Below, one piece after another: positions 7,531-15,287 of a DNA stretch of 22,024 bases. The notes beneath the pieces were generated by a model. It saw nothing but the letters and a program-made list of their open reading frames with translations. It did not search any database and was not told the origin of the DNA. Source of the stretch: an uncultured Eubacterium sp. GTDB lineage: Bacteria; Bacillota; Clostridia; Oscillospirales; Acutalibacteraceae. Location of the stretch: contig CAJTZJ010000019.1 of the NCBI GenBank assembly GCA_910583925.1, positions 1 through 22,024 on the forward strand, in the 5' to 3' direction. Position numbers and translations under genes: made by a program. Positions within the stretch are counted from its first letter, which is position 1; each line of letters starts with the position of its first letter.

Positions 7531-8680
7531 AGTGCAGATTTGGATTTTTTGTCTTTGCTGCATTGAGAAGAATATCTCTTGTTTTACTCATGCAGTCGTT
7601 CTGATTAAACTTTTCTGATGAAGCAAGATATTTTTCTTCACATTCTGCCTTTTCTTTTGGATGCTCAATCCAATAATCAATTGTTTTTGCAAGGCTTTTC
7701 GGACTTTTAGCATTAAATATGCACTTATCATGAACAGAAAATTCTTTAGTGGCACTGAGTTTGGAATTTGAAACAATGGTAAGCTTGCCGCAACAGATTG
7801 CTTCAAGGCAGGAAATTCCTTCTAATTCGATAATTGCCGGATGAACATAAATATCACAATAATTTGTTATTTTCAGGATTTCATCCCTTGAACAAAGCTT
7901 GAAAATCGGTGTAATCGGAAGTTCTTTTGAAAGAATTTTATAATATAACTCGTCAAATCCCTGACCTGCTAAGATGAGCTGAATTTTATTTTTATACTTT
8001 GAATATTTAATTGCTCTGATTAATGTATCCTGTGATTTTTCTCGGGAATATCTTCCCGTTGTAAGTATAACGATTTTATTCTTTAATTCATCCGGTTTTT
8101 CTATATCAAGCTTTTTGAAGAAATCGTTAACGCCGTTTGAAACAACAAAACCGGGAGTTTCCTTTTTTATGCTTTTTTCAAACTGATTTTTAATGAATTC
8201 CGTTGGATAATGGATTGCAGAAGCGTATTTGTAAATATGTTCATAAATAAATCTGTAAACCTGTTTGTTTGCTGTTTTAACATTATTCAGTTTAAAATAT
8301 GCAGTAAAGTTTTCTGCCTGCATATGAAATCCTGCAGTAACGGGAATGCCAAGCTCTGTTGCTATTTTTACGGAAACAATACCAAGCTGAAGAGGAAACA
8401 TAATATGAACAATATCAGCACCGATAATAGCGTTTCTGACAATATCTTCGTCAGGCTTAGCAAGAGAAACCCCAACCTTATTAACAAAAGCTTTCAGAAG
8501 AATACCAAAATCAATATTAGGTACTGTATAAACATTTTCGTCATTTTTTCTGCTTTGATCAGCGCACAGAATGCGAACTGTATCTCCCCTGCTTTTTAAA
8601 TACCTTACTAAATTCATAGTAGCAACGGTTGTTCCGTTGTTTTCCTCTCCGAGAACATCACAGACAACTGTAACTATCAT
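7529..8680 (-). CDS. GT4-family glycosyltransferase
   Basis: A 383-aa retaining glycosyltransferase with GT-B fold. The N-terminal acceptor domain begins with the usual VVCDVLGEENNGTTVATMNLVRYL pattern (GTTVA loop at 16-20). The C-terminal nucleotide-sugar domain has GRYSREKS at 209-216 and an EX7E motif, Glu285 to Glu293 (ELEGISCLE), typical of GT4. There is no transmembrane helix, so it is likely a cytoplasmic, membrane-peripheral enzyme. The general look (HIMFPLQLGIVSVKIATELGIPVTAGFH) resembles diacylglycerol glucosyltransferases that make glycolipid anchors, but the acceptor is an inference. AAGGAGAAAAG precedes the ATG. It lies 23 bp downstream of the CmpB-like gene, probably in the same transcript. 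Confidence 0.9.
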   Translation of the reverse strand: MIVTVVCDVLGEENNGTTVATMNLVRYLKSRGDTVRILCADQSRKNDENVYTVPNIDFGILLKAFVNKVGVSLAKPDEDIVRNAIIGADIVHIMFPLQLGIVSVKIATELGIPVTAGFHMQAENFTAYFKLNNVKTANKQVYRFIYEHIYKYASAIHYPTEFIKNQFEKSIKKETPGFVVSNGVNDFFKKLDIEKPDELKNKIVILTTGRYSREKSQDTLIRAIKYSKYKNKIQLILAGQGFDELYYKILSKELPITPIFKLCSRDEILKITNYCDIYVHPAIIELEGISCLEAICCGKLTIVSNSKLSATKEFSVHDKCIFNAKSPKSLAKTIDYWIEHPKEKAECEEKYLASSEKFNQNDCMSKTRDILLNAAKTKNPNLH

Positions 8681-8703
8681 AAACTTTTCTCCTTTGATTC
8701 TTA

Positions 8704-9405
8704 TTATGTAAATTTGAGATTCGGAAATCTTTTTGCCATAAACTCATCATTAAAGGCTTTATCTAAAAATGTTCCTAAAGCGGTAAACGCTTCCTGATTG
8801 GAATTTCTTCCCGAATAACGAAGAATTGCCGAAACAGTAATTATTAAGTCTATTGCCAAAATGATGAACATAACTGTTGAAATGGTTTTCAGAACATTTT
8901 CGGGAATTGCTTCAAGAAGCTTGCTGAGCGGTTTATAAACAATAAAAATTACTGCAACACAAAGTATGCCCCAAACAGCCATATACGGAATCGTTGTTCT
9001 GCCGTTTATATTAAGAAGCTTGCCTTCGTAATTCCATGAGCGTGTTCCGAGCAATGTTTCCTCAAGGAAATTTAATATGTATTCAACGGCTCCTCCGCCT
9101 ACTGCTCCGATTGTAAAAACCTTCCACCATTCCGTTTGATTATGAAGGCATCCGATTATAATTATTGCACCGCAGCCGTAAACAAAATTAAAAGGGGTAA
9201 AAATACTTCCATTGCAATAAACAAAACCATAGCCATTAAAAAAATTAAGTCCTGTTTCCCACAAGGTGCCGACAATTCCGCCGAGCATATAGATGAAGAC
9301 AATTTTATAAAAATTCATTTTTAATACGCTGTTTGCTTTTTTGCTGTTGGTAATGATTACTTTTGATATAATATTGCGTTCTTCCGTTTTTGTAATACTT
9401 TCCAT
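8704..9405 (-). CDS. CmpB-like putative ABC transporter permease (PF06541 type)
   Basis: A 233-aa integral membrane protein with about five hydrophobic segments (about residues 30-52, 65-86, 92-113, 138-158, 175-196). It carries the conserved patterns of the ABC_trans_CmpB family: GTLWE near the first helix, NGSIFTPFNFVYGCGAI, EETLLGTRSWNYEGKLLNINGRTTIPYMAVWG. Despite the family name, transport has not been shown for most members and no ATPase is next to it on this strand. AGGAAGAG precedes the ATG. It heads a two-gene leftward unit with the GT4 enzyme and is divergent from the ECF transporter operon. Its substrate is unknown. Confidence 0.87.
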   Translation of the reverse strand: MESITKTEERNIISKVIITNSKKANSVLKMNFYKIVFIYMLGGIVGTLWETGLNFFNGYGFVYCNGSIFTPFNFVYGCGAIIIIGCLHNQTEWWKVFTIGAVGGGAVEYILNFLEETLLGTRSWNYEGKLLNINGRTTIPYMAVWGILCVAVIFIVYKPLSKLLEAIPENVLKTISTVMFIILAIDLIITVSAILRYSGRNSNQEAFTALGTFLDKAFNDEFMAKRFPNLKFT

Positions 9406-9446
9406 ATTCTCTTCCTTTAATACAGTATGTAATATAACTTAATTAC

Positions 9447-9544
9447 AAATTGTTTAATACATTGTATCTTTTTGTCGAATAAAAGTGAATAGACAGTATT
9501 ATTACATTGTAAGGAAAAATGTAAGTTTAATAAATTGTTTATTA
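9447..9544. promoter_or_regulatory. Repeated operator-like sequences between the CmpB-like gene and ecfT
   Basis: Within the 242-bp divergent intergenic region (9406-9647), AAATTGTTTA occurs at 9447-9456 and again at 9532-9541. TACATTGTA occurs at 9458-9466 and 9503-9511. The second AAATTGTTTA is the core of a perfect dyad, TAATAAA-TTG-TTTATTA (9528-9544). The pairs look like binding sites for a regulator, but AT-rich DNA makes chance repeats likely. No riboswitch-like structure was recognised here. Confidence 0.4.
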
Positions 9545-9578
9545 TTATATGAATGTTATATTTATACTTTTCAATAAC

Positions 9579-9607
9579 TTGACGGATTTGAGAAAAAAAT
9601 GTATATT
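9579..9607 (+). promoter_or_regulatory. Promoter of the ECF transporter operon
   Basis: TTGACG (9579-9584), a 17-bp spacer and TATATT (9602-9607) lie about 40 bp upstream of the ecfT start. GGAGG (9635-9639) is in the leader. Confidence 0.7.
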
Positions 9608-9647
9608 TTAATATATATTTAAATGAGTAGCATTGGAGGTGTGCCGA

Positions 9648-10544
9648 ATGAAAAACAAAGATACTTTTTCAAGCTATCATCCGATTGTCAATTTACTGTA
9701 TTTTTGTTTTGTGATTGGTTTTTCAATGTTTTTGATGCATCCTGTATGCCTTGTTGCTTCGCTTTTTTGTGCTGTATATTATCATATTTATCTTAATGGC
9801 GGAAACTCAGCAGGGTTATTAATTAAATTTGCTCTTCCGATACTGCTTTTGACCGCAATCGTTAATCCCGCATTTAATCATCGCGGAACGATTATATTGT
9901 GTTATCTTCCAACAGGTAATCCTCTTACACTTGAAAGTATTTTGTATGGTATAGCAGCAGGTGTTATGCTTGTTTCTGTTTTATTATGGTTCAGCAGTTA
10001 CACTGCAGTTATGCGTTCAGATAGGTTTGTTTATCTTTTCGGAAAAATGATTCCCTCTCTTTCTCTGATGATTAGTATGGTGTTAAGATTTGTGCCAAAA
10101 TTTAAAACACAGTTTGAAAGTGTTAAAGAGGCACAGGCAGGAATAGGTCGGGATATTTCAAACGGAAGCATATTGAAACGATTAAAAAATGCTTTAACTT
10201 GTTTTTCAATAATGGTTACATGGTCTTTGGAAAATGCTATTGATACTGCAGACAGTATGAAAAGCCGAGGCTACGGACTTAAAGGCAGAACGGCTTATTC
10301 AAATTATAGGTTTACTGAAAAGGACAAATATTGCTTCATATGGCTTTGCTTTTGTGCCGTTTATATTTTAGTCGGAATTGTTTCGGACAATTTATATTGG
10401 AAATACTTTCCAAGTATCAAGGGTGTAACTATCGAACCATTTACAATAAGCTTTTTTGCAGTTTATTTTGCAATGTGCATAACACCTATTGCTATAAATA
10501 AAAGAGAGGATAGAAAATGGAAATTATCAGAATCGAAAATTTAA
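9648..10544 (+). CDS. Energy-coupling factor transporter transmembrane protein EcfT
   Basis: EcfT is the membrane subunit that couples ECF ATPases to a vitamin- or metal-binding S component. The frame opens with a TTG at 9633, but GGAGG at 9635-9639 is eight bases before the ATG at 9648, giving 298 aa. Several hydrophobic helices cover the first half (about 12-60, 65-90, 97-125). A cytoplasmic coupling region follows, with the CbiQ-family pattern MIPSLSLMISMVLRFVPKFK and the SRGYG box (Ser206-Arg207-Gly208), equivalent to the Ala-Arg-Gly motif that contacts the ATPases. Two more helices are near the C terminus. The end overlaps the next gene by 28 bp. Confidence 0.92.
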   Translation: MKNKDTFSSYHPIVNLLYFCFVIGFSMFLMHPVCLVASLFCAVYYHIYLNGGNSAGLLIKFALPILLLTAIVNPAFNHRGTIILCYLPTGNPLTLESILYGIAAGVMLVSVLLWFSSYTAVMRSDRFVYLFGKMIPSLSLMISMVLRFVPKFKTQFESVKEAQAGIGRDISNGSILKRLKNALTCFSIMVTWSLENAIDTADSMKSRGYGLKGRTAYSNYRFTEKDKYCFIWLCFCAVYILVGIVSDNLYWKYFPSIKGVTIEPFTISFFAVYFAMCITPIAINKREDRKWKLSESKI

Positions 10545-13150
10545 CATTTTATTATCCTGGTTCGGATATTCCCGCAATTGACCATTTTTCTGTTTCAATT
10601 GCTTCAGGGGATTTTTTCGTGCTTTTTGGACATTCCGGATGCGGAAAATCAACCTTACTGCGTCATTTAAAGCCGCAGATTACACCTCACGGAACAAAAA
10701 CCGGCAAGATACTGTTTTGTGAAAACTCAATTGAAAGTATAACAGAGCGTGAAAGTGCTTCAAAAATCGGATTTGTTATGCAGTCCCCTGATAATCAGAT
10801 TGTAACGGATAAGGTATGGCATGAGCTTGCATTTGGCTTGGAAAGTCTTGGCTGTGATACGGAAGCTATCCGTCGAAGAGTTGCCGAGATTGCATCTTTC
10901 TTTGGCATACAGAATTGGTTTTACAAGGATGTTTCAGAGCTGTCCGGCGGACAAAAGCAGCTTCTCAATCTTGCATCGGTTATGGTTATGCAGCCAAGTG
11001 TTTTGATATTGGATGAGCCGACAAGCCAGCTTGACCCTATTGCTGCATCAGACTTTTTAGCAGTATTAAAAAAGATTAATACAGAGCTTGGAACAACAAT
11101 TATAATTACAGAACACCGACTTGAAGAGGTTTTGCCTTTGGCAAATAAGGCCGCTGTGATGGAAAACGGCAGGATGCTTTGCTGCGGAACTGTTGATGAA
11201 ATCGGCGGGTATCTTAAAGATACTAACAGCAGGATGTTTCTTGCAATGCCTACAGCAACAAGAATATGGGGATCGGTTCAGACCAAAGCCCCCTGCCCTG
11301 TTTCTGTTAAAGACGGACGAGGGTTTCTGAAAGAATACACTGAAAAAAAAGATATAACATCAGTTGATTTAAAAATGCCGAAAACTTTTAATGATATAAA
11401 GATTTCAACTGAGAGCATTTGGTTCAGATATGAAAAAAATTTGCCTGATGTTGTAACAGGTGTTAACTTTACTGCCCATTCCGGGGAACTTTTTTGTATT
11501 CTTGGCGGAAACGGAACCGGAAAAACTACTTTTCTCAAACTGATTTCAGGTTATTATAAACCCTTGAGCGGAGAAGTTAAAACTTATGGCAAGGTTTGCC
11601 TTTTACCTCAACAGCCGCAGACATTGTTTGTCAAGAAAACCGTTTATGATGATCTGGCTGATGTTTTTGATGAAAAAAAGCTGACGGAAGAGGAAATTCA
11701 CCAAAGGATTGAAAGTGCAGTAAACCTTTGCCGATTAACCGGACTTGAAAACAGGCATCCGTATGACCTTTCTGGAGGTGAACAGCAGCGAGCTGCTCTT
11801 GCCAAGCTTCTTCTGTTAAATCCCGATATATTGCTTTTGGACGAGCCGACAAAGGGCTTTGATGCTGAATTTAAAGAAGAGTTTGCAAGCATTTTAAAAG
11901 AATTGCTTAATTCAGGCGTCTGTATTGTTATGGTCAGCCATGATATTGAATTTTGTGCTGAACATGCTGATACCTGTGCTTTGTTTTTTGACGGAAATAT
12001 TGCAGCAAGCGGATCTCCGCAGGAGTTTTTCAGCGGCAACAGCTTTTATACTACATCTGCTAATAGAATTTCAAGAGATATATTGCCAAATGCTGTTACT
12101 ACTGATGATATAATTGATGCAATCGGCGGAGAAAAATCAAAATCTTCTGATAGTTCAGAAGCGCATTATATAATTGAAAATGAAAGCAATTTCGGAAAGG
12201 CGAATGCAAAGCTCCCACTTGGGCGTAAAATCGGTGCAGGGATATCGGCTCTGCTTGCTTTTATGATTTATTTTTTTGCTGCTAAAACAGAAGCCTTTGG
12301 CGATATATCCGATTTTAGCGGAATAACGGATTTAGAAATAAAACAAATTGTTGTATATGGTTTGTTTATTGCTTTTCTTATATTGACCGCCGTATTTATG
12401 GGTACGAACAATAAGTCAATTCCCCTTCAGATACCTGAGGAACGGCGAAAGCTATCAAAGCGAACAATATTTTCCATAGGTTTAATTCTGCTTTTAATTC
12501 CTTTAACCTTATTTATCGGTGTATTTTATATCAATATAAAACAGTATTATCTTGTAGCCCTTGCTGTTTTGCTTGAATGTATGCTCCCCTTCTTTATGAT
12601 ATTTGAAGGAAGAAAGCCTAAAGCAAGAGAACTTACGATTATAGCTGTTCTTTGTGCACTTGGTATTGCAGGCAGAGCCGCTTTCTTTATGCTTCCGCAG
12701 TTTAAACCCGTGCTTGCATTAACTATTATAGCAGGCGTAGCCCTTGGCGGAGAAACAGGTTTTCTTGTAGGTGCAATAACAATGCTTGTTTCAAATATTA
12801 TGTTTTCACAGGGACCATGGACACCATGGCAGATGTTTGCGATGGGTATAATAGGCTTTCTTGCCGGAATACTTTATAAAAAGGGTATTCTTCGCCGCTC
12901 AAGAATTTCTCTTTGTGTGTTCGGGGCAATTTCGGCTATTGTTATTTATGGCGGCATTATTAATCCCTCTTCTGCTTTGATTTGGGGAAATGAGGCGCTG
13001 AATTGGAATATTATAATAAGTTACTATGTTGCAGGATTCCCTATGGATTGCATTCACGCAATTGCAACAGCTATATTCCTCTGGTTTATTTCTGACTCAA
13101 TGCTTGAGAAGCTTGACAGAATAAAAATGAAATACGGTTTATTGAAATAG
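10517..13150 (+). CDS. Fused ECF ATPase-ATPase-membrane/S-component protein
   Basis: One 877-aa chain carries several normally separate ECF parts. ATPase domain 1 has Walker A 38-46 (GHSGCGKST), Q-loop Gln89, LSGGQKQ 142-148, Walker B with DEPT 166-169 and His200. ATPase domain 2 has Walker A 330-338 (GGNGTGKTT), LSGGEQQ 418-424, DEPT 442-445 and His475. A linker of about 95 residues leads to three or four hydrophobic helices (about 575-695). Then comes a region of about 175 residues starting ELTIIAVLCALGIAGRAAFF (about 703 on). It resembles an S component, with LALTIIAGVALGGETGFLVG and GPWTPWQMFAMGIIGF, and ends with a basic tail. Together with EcfT this would be a complete, dedicated importer. 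The substrate is not identified; a cobalamin (CbrT-like) type is possible only as a guess. Confidence 0.9.
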   Translation: MEIIRIENLTFYYPGSDIPAIDHFSVSIASGDFFVLFGHSGCGKSTLLRHLKPQITPHGTKTGKILFCENSIESITERESASKIGFVMQSPDNQIVTDKVWHELAFGLESLGCDTEAIRRRVAEIASFFGIQNWFYKDVSELSGGQKQLLNLASVMVMQPSVLILDEPTSQLDPIAASDFLAVLKKINTELGTTIIITEHRLEEVLPLANKAAVMENGRMLCCGTVDEIGGYLKDTNSRMFLAMPTATRIWGSVQTKAPCPVSVKDGRGFLKEYTEKKDITSVDLKMPKTFNDIKISTESIWFRYEKNLPDVVTGVNFTAHSGELFCILGGNGTGKTTFLKLISGYYKPLSGEVKTYGKVCLLPQQPQTLFVKKTVYDDLADVFDEKKLTEEEIHQRIESAVNLCRLTGLENRHPYDLSGGEQQRAALAKLLLLNPDILLLDEPTKGFDAEFKEEFASILKELLNSGVCIVMVSHDIEFCAEHADTCALFFDGNIAASGSPQEFFSGNSFYTTSANRISRDILPNAVTTDDIIDAIGGEKSKSSDSSEAHYIIENESNFGKANAKLPLGRKIGAGISALLAFMIYFFAAKTEAFGDISDFSGITDLEIKQIVVYGLFIAFLILTAVFMGTNNKSIPLQIPEERRKLSKRTIFSIGLILLLIPLTLFIGVFYINIKQYYLVALAVLLECMLPFFMIFEGRKPKARELTIIAVLCALGIAGRAAFFMLPQFKPVLALTIIAGVALGGETGFLVGAITMLVSNIMFSQGPWTPWQMFAMGIIGFLAGILYKKGILRRSRISLCVFGAISAIVIYGGIINPSSALIWGNEALNWNIIISYYVAGFPMDCIHAIATAIFLWFISDSMLEKLDRIKMKYGLLK

Positions 13151-13161
13151 TATTTATAATT

Positions 13162-13190
13162 AAAGAGCAGTCATTGTGACTGCTCTTTTT
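13162..13190. terminator. Bidirectional rho-independent terminator
   Basis: A 12-bp perfect stem, AAAGAGCAGTCA / TGACTGCTCTTT, has a TTG loop and runs into T's in the plus direction, 12 bp after the ECF fusion stop. On the minus strand it is followed by TTTAATT, so it may also end the convergent DUF6270-like transcript whose stop is at 13223. Confidence 0.93.
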
Positions 13191-13222
13191 ACCATATTCT
13201 GTGCTTTTCGAAGAAATCAAAA

Positions 13223-14767
13223 TTATTCCTCGCATTTCGTAGGAACAGAACCGATTTCAAGCTTTGGCCTGCTAAATTCAACGATTGCATTTATCGGCTT
13301 TTCGCCTGTTCCCGCATTTGCTCTTAAGCAAACGGTTAAGCCCTTAAAGTTTTCTTTTTCAGGAAGCTTGCAGGTAATGGAAATTCTTTGCCAATTTGTG
13401 TTTTTTATTGGCTTGCTTTTGAAGAATGTACCCTTATTATATGAGTCGCTGTGTATAAGCGCAAGTGTTCCGCCTCTTCCGTTATCATTGCTGAATTGCA
13501 GAACACGAGCCCATACGGAAAGCGTTACGGTATTTCCGTATAATTCATCAACGTCCTCAACAGTCTGAATTATGTTCATCTGCCCTTTAGACTGATTTCC
13601 GGCATGTTTTACAATAATTGAATGGTCCTTAAATATAACACAGGTACTATTGTTTACTGTATACCAATATGAATCAAGGTGTTTATCAGCACCGATTATT
13701 CCTTTAATACAGGCATCGGAATTTACATAACCCTCGGACACTCTGGAATATGGGAAATCAAAATCAAGAACTCTTGAATAACCTTTAAGCACACCTAAAG
13801 GCTTCTTTTCAATCGGATTGTTGTATAATTGTGAAAACTGAGAGGCAATATATTTATTGTCATAAGTTGACAAATTACCTTTTAAAAATTGTTTTCCGAC
13901 AATGCTGTTCTGAAAAAATGTATTCAGCTTCTTGTATAAGATGAGTGAAAAATCTTCTCTTATCTGAGCAATTTTTTCATCACAGAAAATCGGGTCTTCT
14001 GCCACCGCATCAACACACTGATACAAGTATTCATAAAACTCATGGCAAAAGTGCTGATCTGTCAAGGACCATGGATGATCCGTATCTGCATAAGCAACTA
14101 TCGGCAGCTTAATAACATGGCAGTTAACACACTTTTCTTTAAAGGATTTATACAACTCAGCCAGTATACCATTAACCTCTTCACGGGTTCCGCTTGGGAA
14201 ATAATACATTTTTCCTTCATGGGTATAATAAGGTGTTCTGTTATTTTCTATAAGAATGATTTGCTCTTCCTTATAATGCAAATCTTCTTTGAGCCATTTA
14301 ATAAGCCTGTCCAATATAATATCAGAGCCGTATTTGTTGAGCAAATCCACCCGGTTTATTATTTCAAACCGACTGTTTGTAAAAAAGCTGTCAAGACCCT
14401 TGCGATACGCATTATTGAACCATGCAGAATGAGTAAAATAATGCTCATATCCATCTTCTGAAATTTCTTTGACTAAATTTGTGTTTGCAATATTGGTTAA
14501 ATCTACAATTATGAAATCCGTCTTTTCAGTATAATAATTTAAAAGAGTTTTATTATAATCGTGAATTATACATTTTTTTTGGAAATTGGGAAGTTCAATA
14601 TTTTCAAAATCTTCAAAAGTTAATTCTTTTTTTGGCTTTGTAGGAAAAAGAAAATTGGATATCTGAGATGAGGATTGTAAAAAATGAACTACCTCGTGCG
14701 TGTTATATGGAACAAAACCAAACAAATCCCTGCAAATGCAACATCCGTAAATATTAAAACTTGCCAT
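13223..14767 (-). CDS. DUF6270-like SGNH-type protein with C-terminal carbohydrate-binding-like domain
   Basis: The first ~300 residues of this 514-aa protein resemble DUF6270 proteins found in polysaccharide loci. The opening GCCICRDLFGF is in the place of the usual GSCVTRD-type motif, and DTDHPWSLTDQHFCHEFYEYL supplies the downstream Asp/His motif typical of SGNH hydrolase folds. Here Cys occupies the position where Ser or Thr is often seen. The last ~140 residues (from about 365) look like a beta-sandwich with Trp/Ser-rich strands (VTLSVWARVL, NTNWQRISITCKL) and end RPKLEIGSVPT, as in many CBM4/9-like or phage tail domains. There is no signal peptide, so it is likely cytoplasmic. GAAAGGAAA precedes the ATG. 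It follows the XRE gene by 38 bp. An acyl-transfer or hydrolysis role on the surface polymer is inference. Confidence 0.75.
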   Translation of the reverse strand: MASFNIYGCCICRDLFGFVPYNTHEVVHFLQSSSQISNFLFPTKPKKELTFEDFENIELPNFQKKCIIHDYNKTLLNYYTEKTDFIIVDLTNIANTNLVKEISEDGYEHYFTHSAWFNNAYRKGLDSFFTNSRFEIINRVDLLNKYGSDIILDRLIKWLKEDLHYKEEQIILIENNRTPYYTHEGKMYYFPSGTREEVNGILAELYKSFKEKCVNCHVIKLPIVAYADTDHPWSLTDQHFCHEFYEYLYQCVDAVAEDPIFCDEKIAQIREDFSLILYKKLNTFFQNSIVGKQFLKGNLSTYDNKYIASQFSQLYNNPIEKKPLGVLKGYSRVLDFDFPYSRVSEGYVNSDACIKGIIGADKHLDSYWYTVNNSTCVIFKDHSIIVKHAGNQSKGQMNIIQTVEDVDELYGNTVTLSVWARVLQFSNDNGRGGTLALIHSDSYNKGTFFKSKPIKNTNWQRISITCKLPEKENFKGLTVCLRANAGTGEKPINAIVEFSRPKLEIGSVPTKCEE

Positions 14768-14805
14768 CCTGTTTTCCTTTCAATTAAACATCTTTCATAA
14801 ATATA

Positions 14806-15069
14806 TCAGGAAATATCCTGATTATCGTCTTTTTGAATTAACTTATCCAAGCTTACCTCTAAAGCAACAGATATTTTATAGAAAGTATCAACGGAAAAAT
14901 TATAAGCTGTTTTCTCACTTTCTATCTGCCTTATAAAGTCATGAGACAAATCAACAAGCTCGGCAAGTTTTGCAGATGTCATATTTTTTTCTTTTCTGTA
15001 TTTTTTGATGTTTCTTCTGATAGTGTTGTATATGTTATTATCAAAATTCAATTTTTCACTGTCCCTCAT
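14806..15069 (-). CDS. XRE-family HTH transcriptional regulator
   Basis: An 87-aa protein that is essentially one Cro/C1-type helix-turn-helix. It has RRNIKKYRKEKNMTSAKLAELVDLSHDFIRQIES at about 18-52, where the recognition helix is SHDFIRQIE, followed by FYKISVALEVSLDKLI, the closing helix typical of the family. GAGGTG is five bases before the ATG. It is divergent from the teichoic acid operon and sits 38 bp ahead of the DUF6270-like gene, probably with the same promoter. An 11-bp inverted repeat, one copy overlapping its own -10 region and the other just downstream of the operon's promoter, suggests it may control both directions. The signal is unknown. Confidence 0.9.
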   Translation of the reverse strand: MRDSEKLNFDNNIYNTIRRNIKKYRKEKNMTSAKLAELVDLSHDFIRQIESEKTAYNFSVDTFYKISVALEVSLDKLIQKDDNQDIS

Positions 15070-15078
15070 ATCAACACC

Positions 15079-15200
15079 TCAATACTATTATAAAGAATTG
15101 CAGTATAAAAATATGTTAGGCAATAACTAACAAAATTTATTGACATGATTTAATATTAATTATATAATCAGTATTAAGAATAATATTAAAATAGTATTGA
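15079..15200. promoter_or_regulatory. Candidate XRE operators in the divergent intergenic region
   Basis: TCAATACTATT at 15079-15089 is the exact reverse complement of AATAGTATTGA at 15190-15200. The first copy overlaps a minus-strand TATAAT (15087-15092) that fits the XRE gene. The second lies about 20 bp downstream of the plus-strand -10. Related AGTAT boxes occur at 15102-15106 and 15171-15175. Separately, TGTTAG-N7-CTAACA (15114-15132) forms a dyad just upstream of the plus-strand -35. The rest of the 15070-15287 gap is AT-rich leader. Confidence 0.5.
15140..15168 (+). promoter_or_regulatory. Consensus sigma-A promoter of the polymerase operon
   Basis: TTGACA (15140-15145), a 17-bp spacer and TATAAT (15163-15168) match the consensus exactly. 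This leaves a leader of about 110 bases before the TTG start of the first polymerase gene. Confidence 0.88.
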
Positions 15201-15287
15201 TTTTAATTGCTGTATTTGATATACTAACAAATTGAATATCGGTTAAGTTAAAACAACTAAAAATTTTTTTGAATAGAGGAAAGTATT

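Noticed and set aside
9406..9647. Cobalamin or other vitamin riboswitch before ecfT
   Set aside because: The region is too AT-rich and lacks the conserved helices and boxes I would expect. Only a promoter and short repeats are visible.
9633..9647. TTG start for ecfT giving five extra residues
   Set aside because: The TTG overlaps the GGAGG that serves the ATG at 9648, so the shorter protein is favoured.
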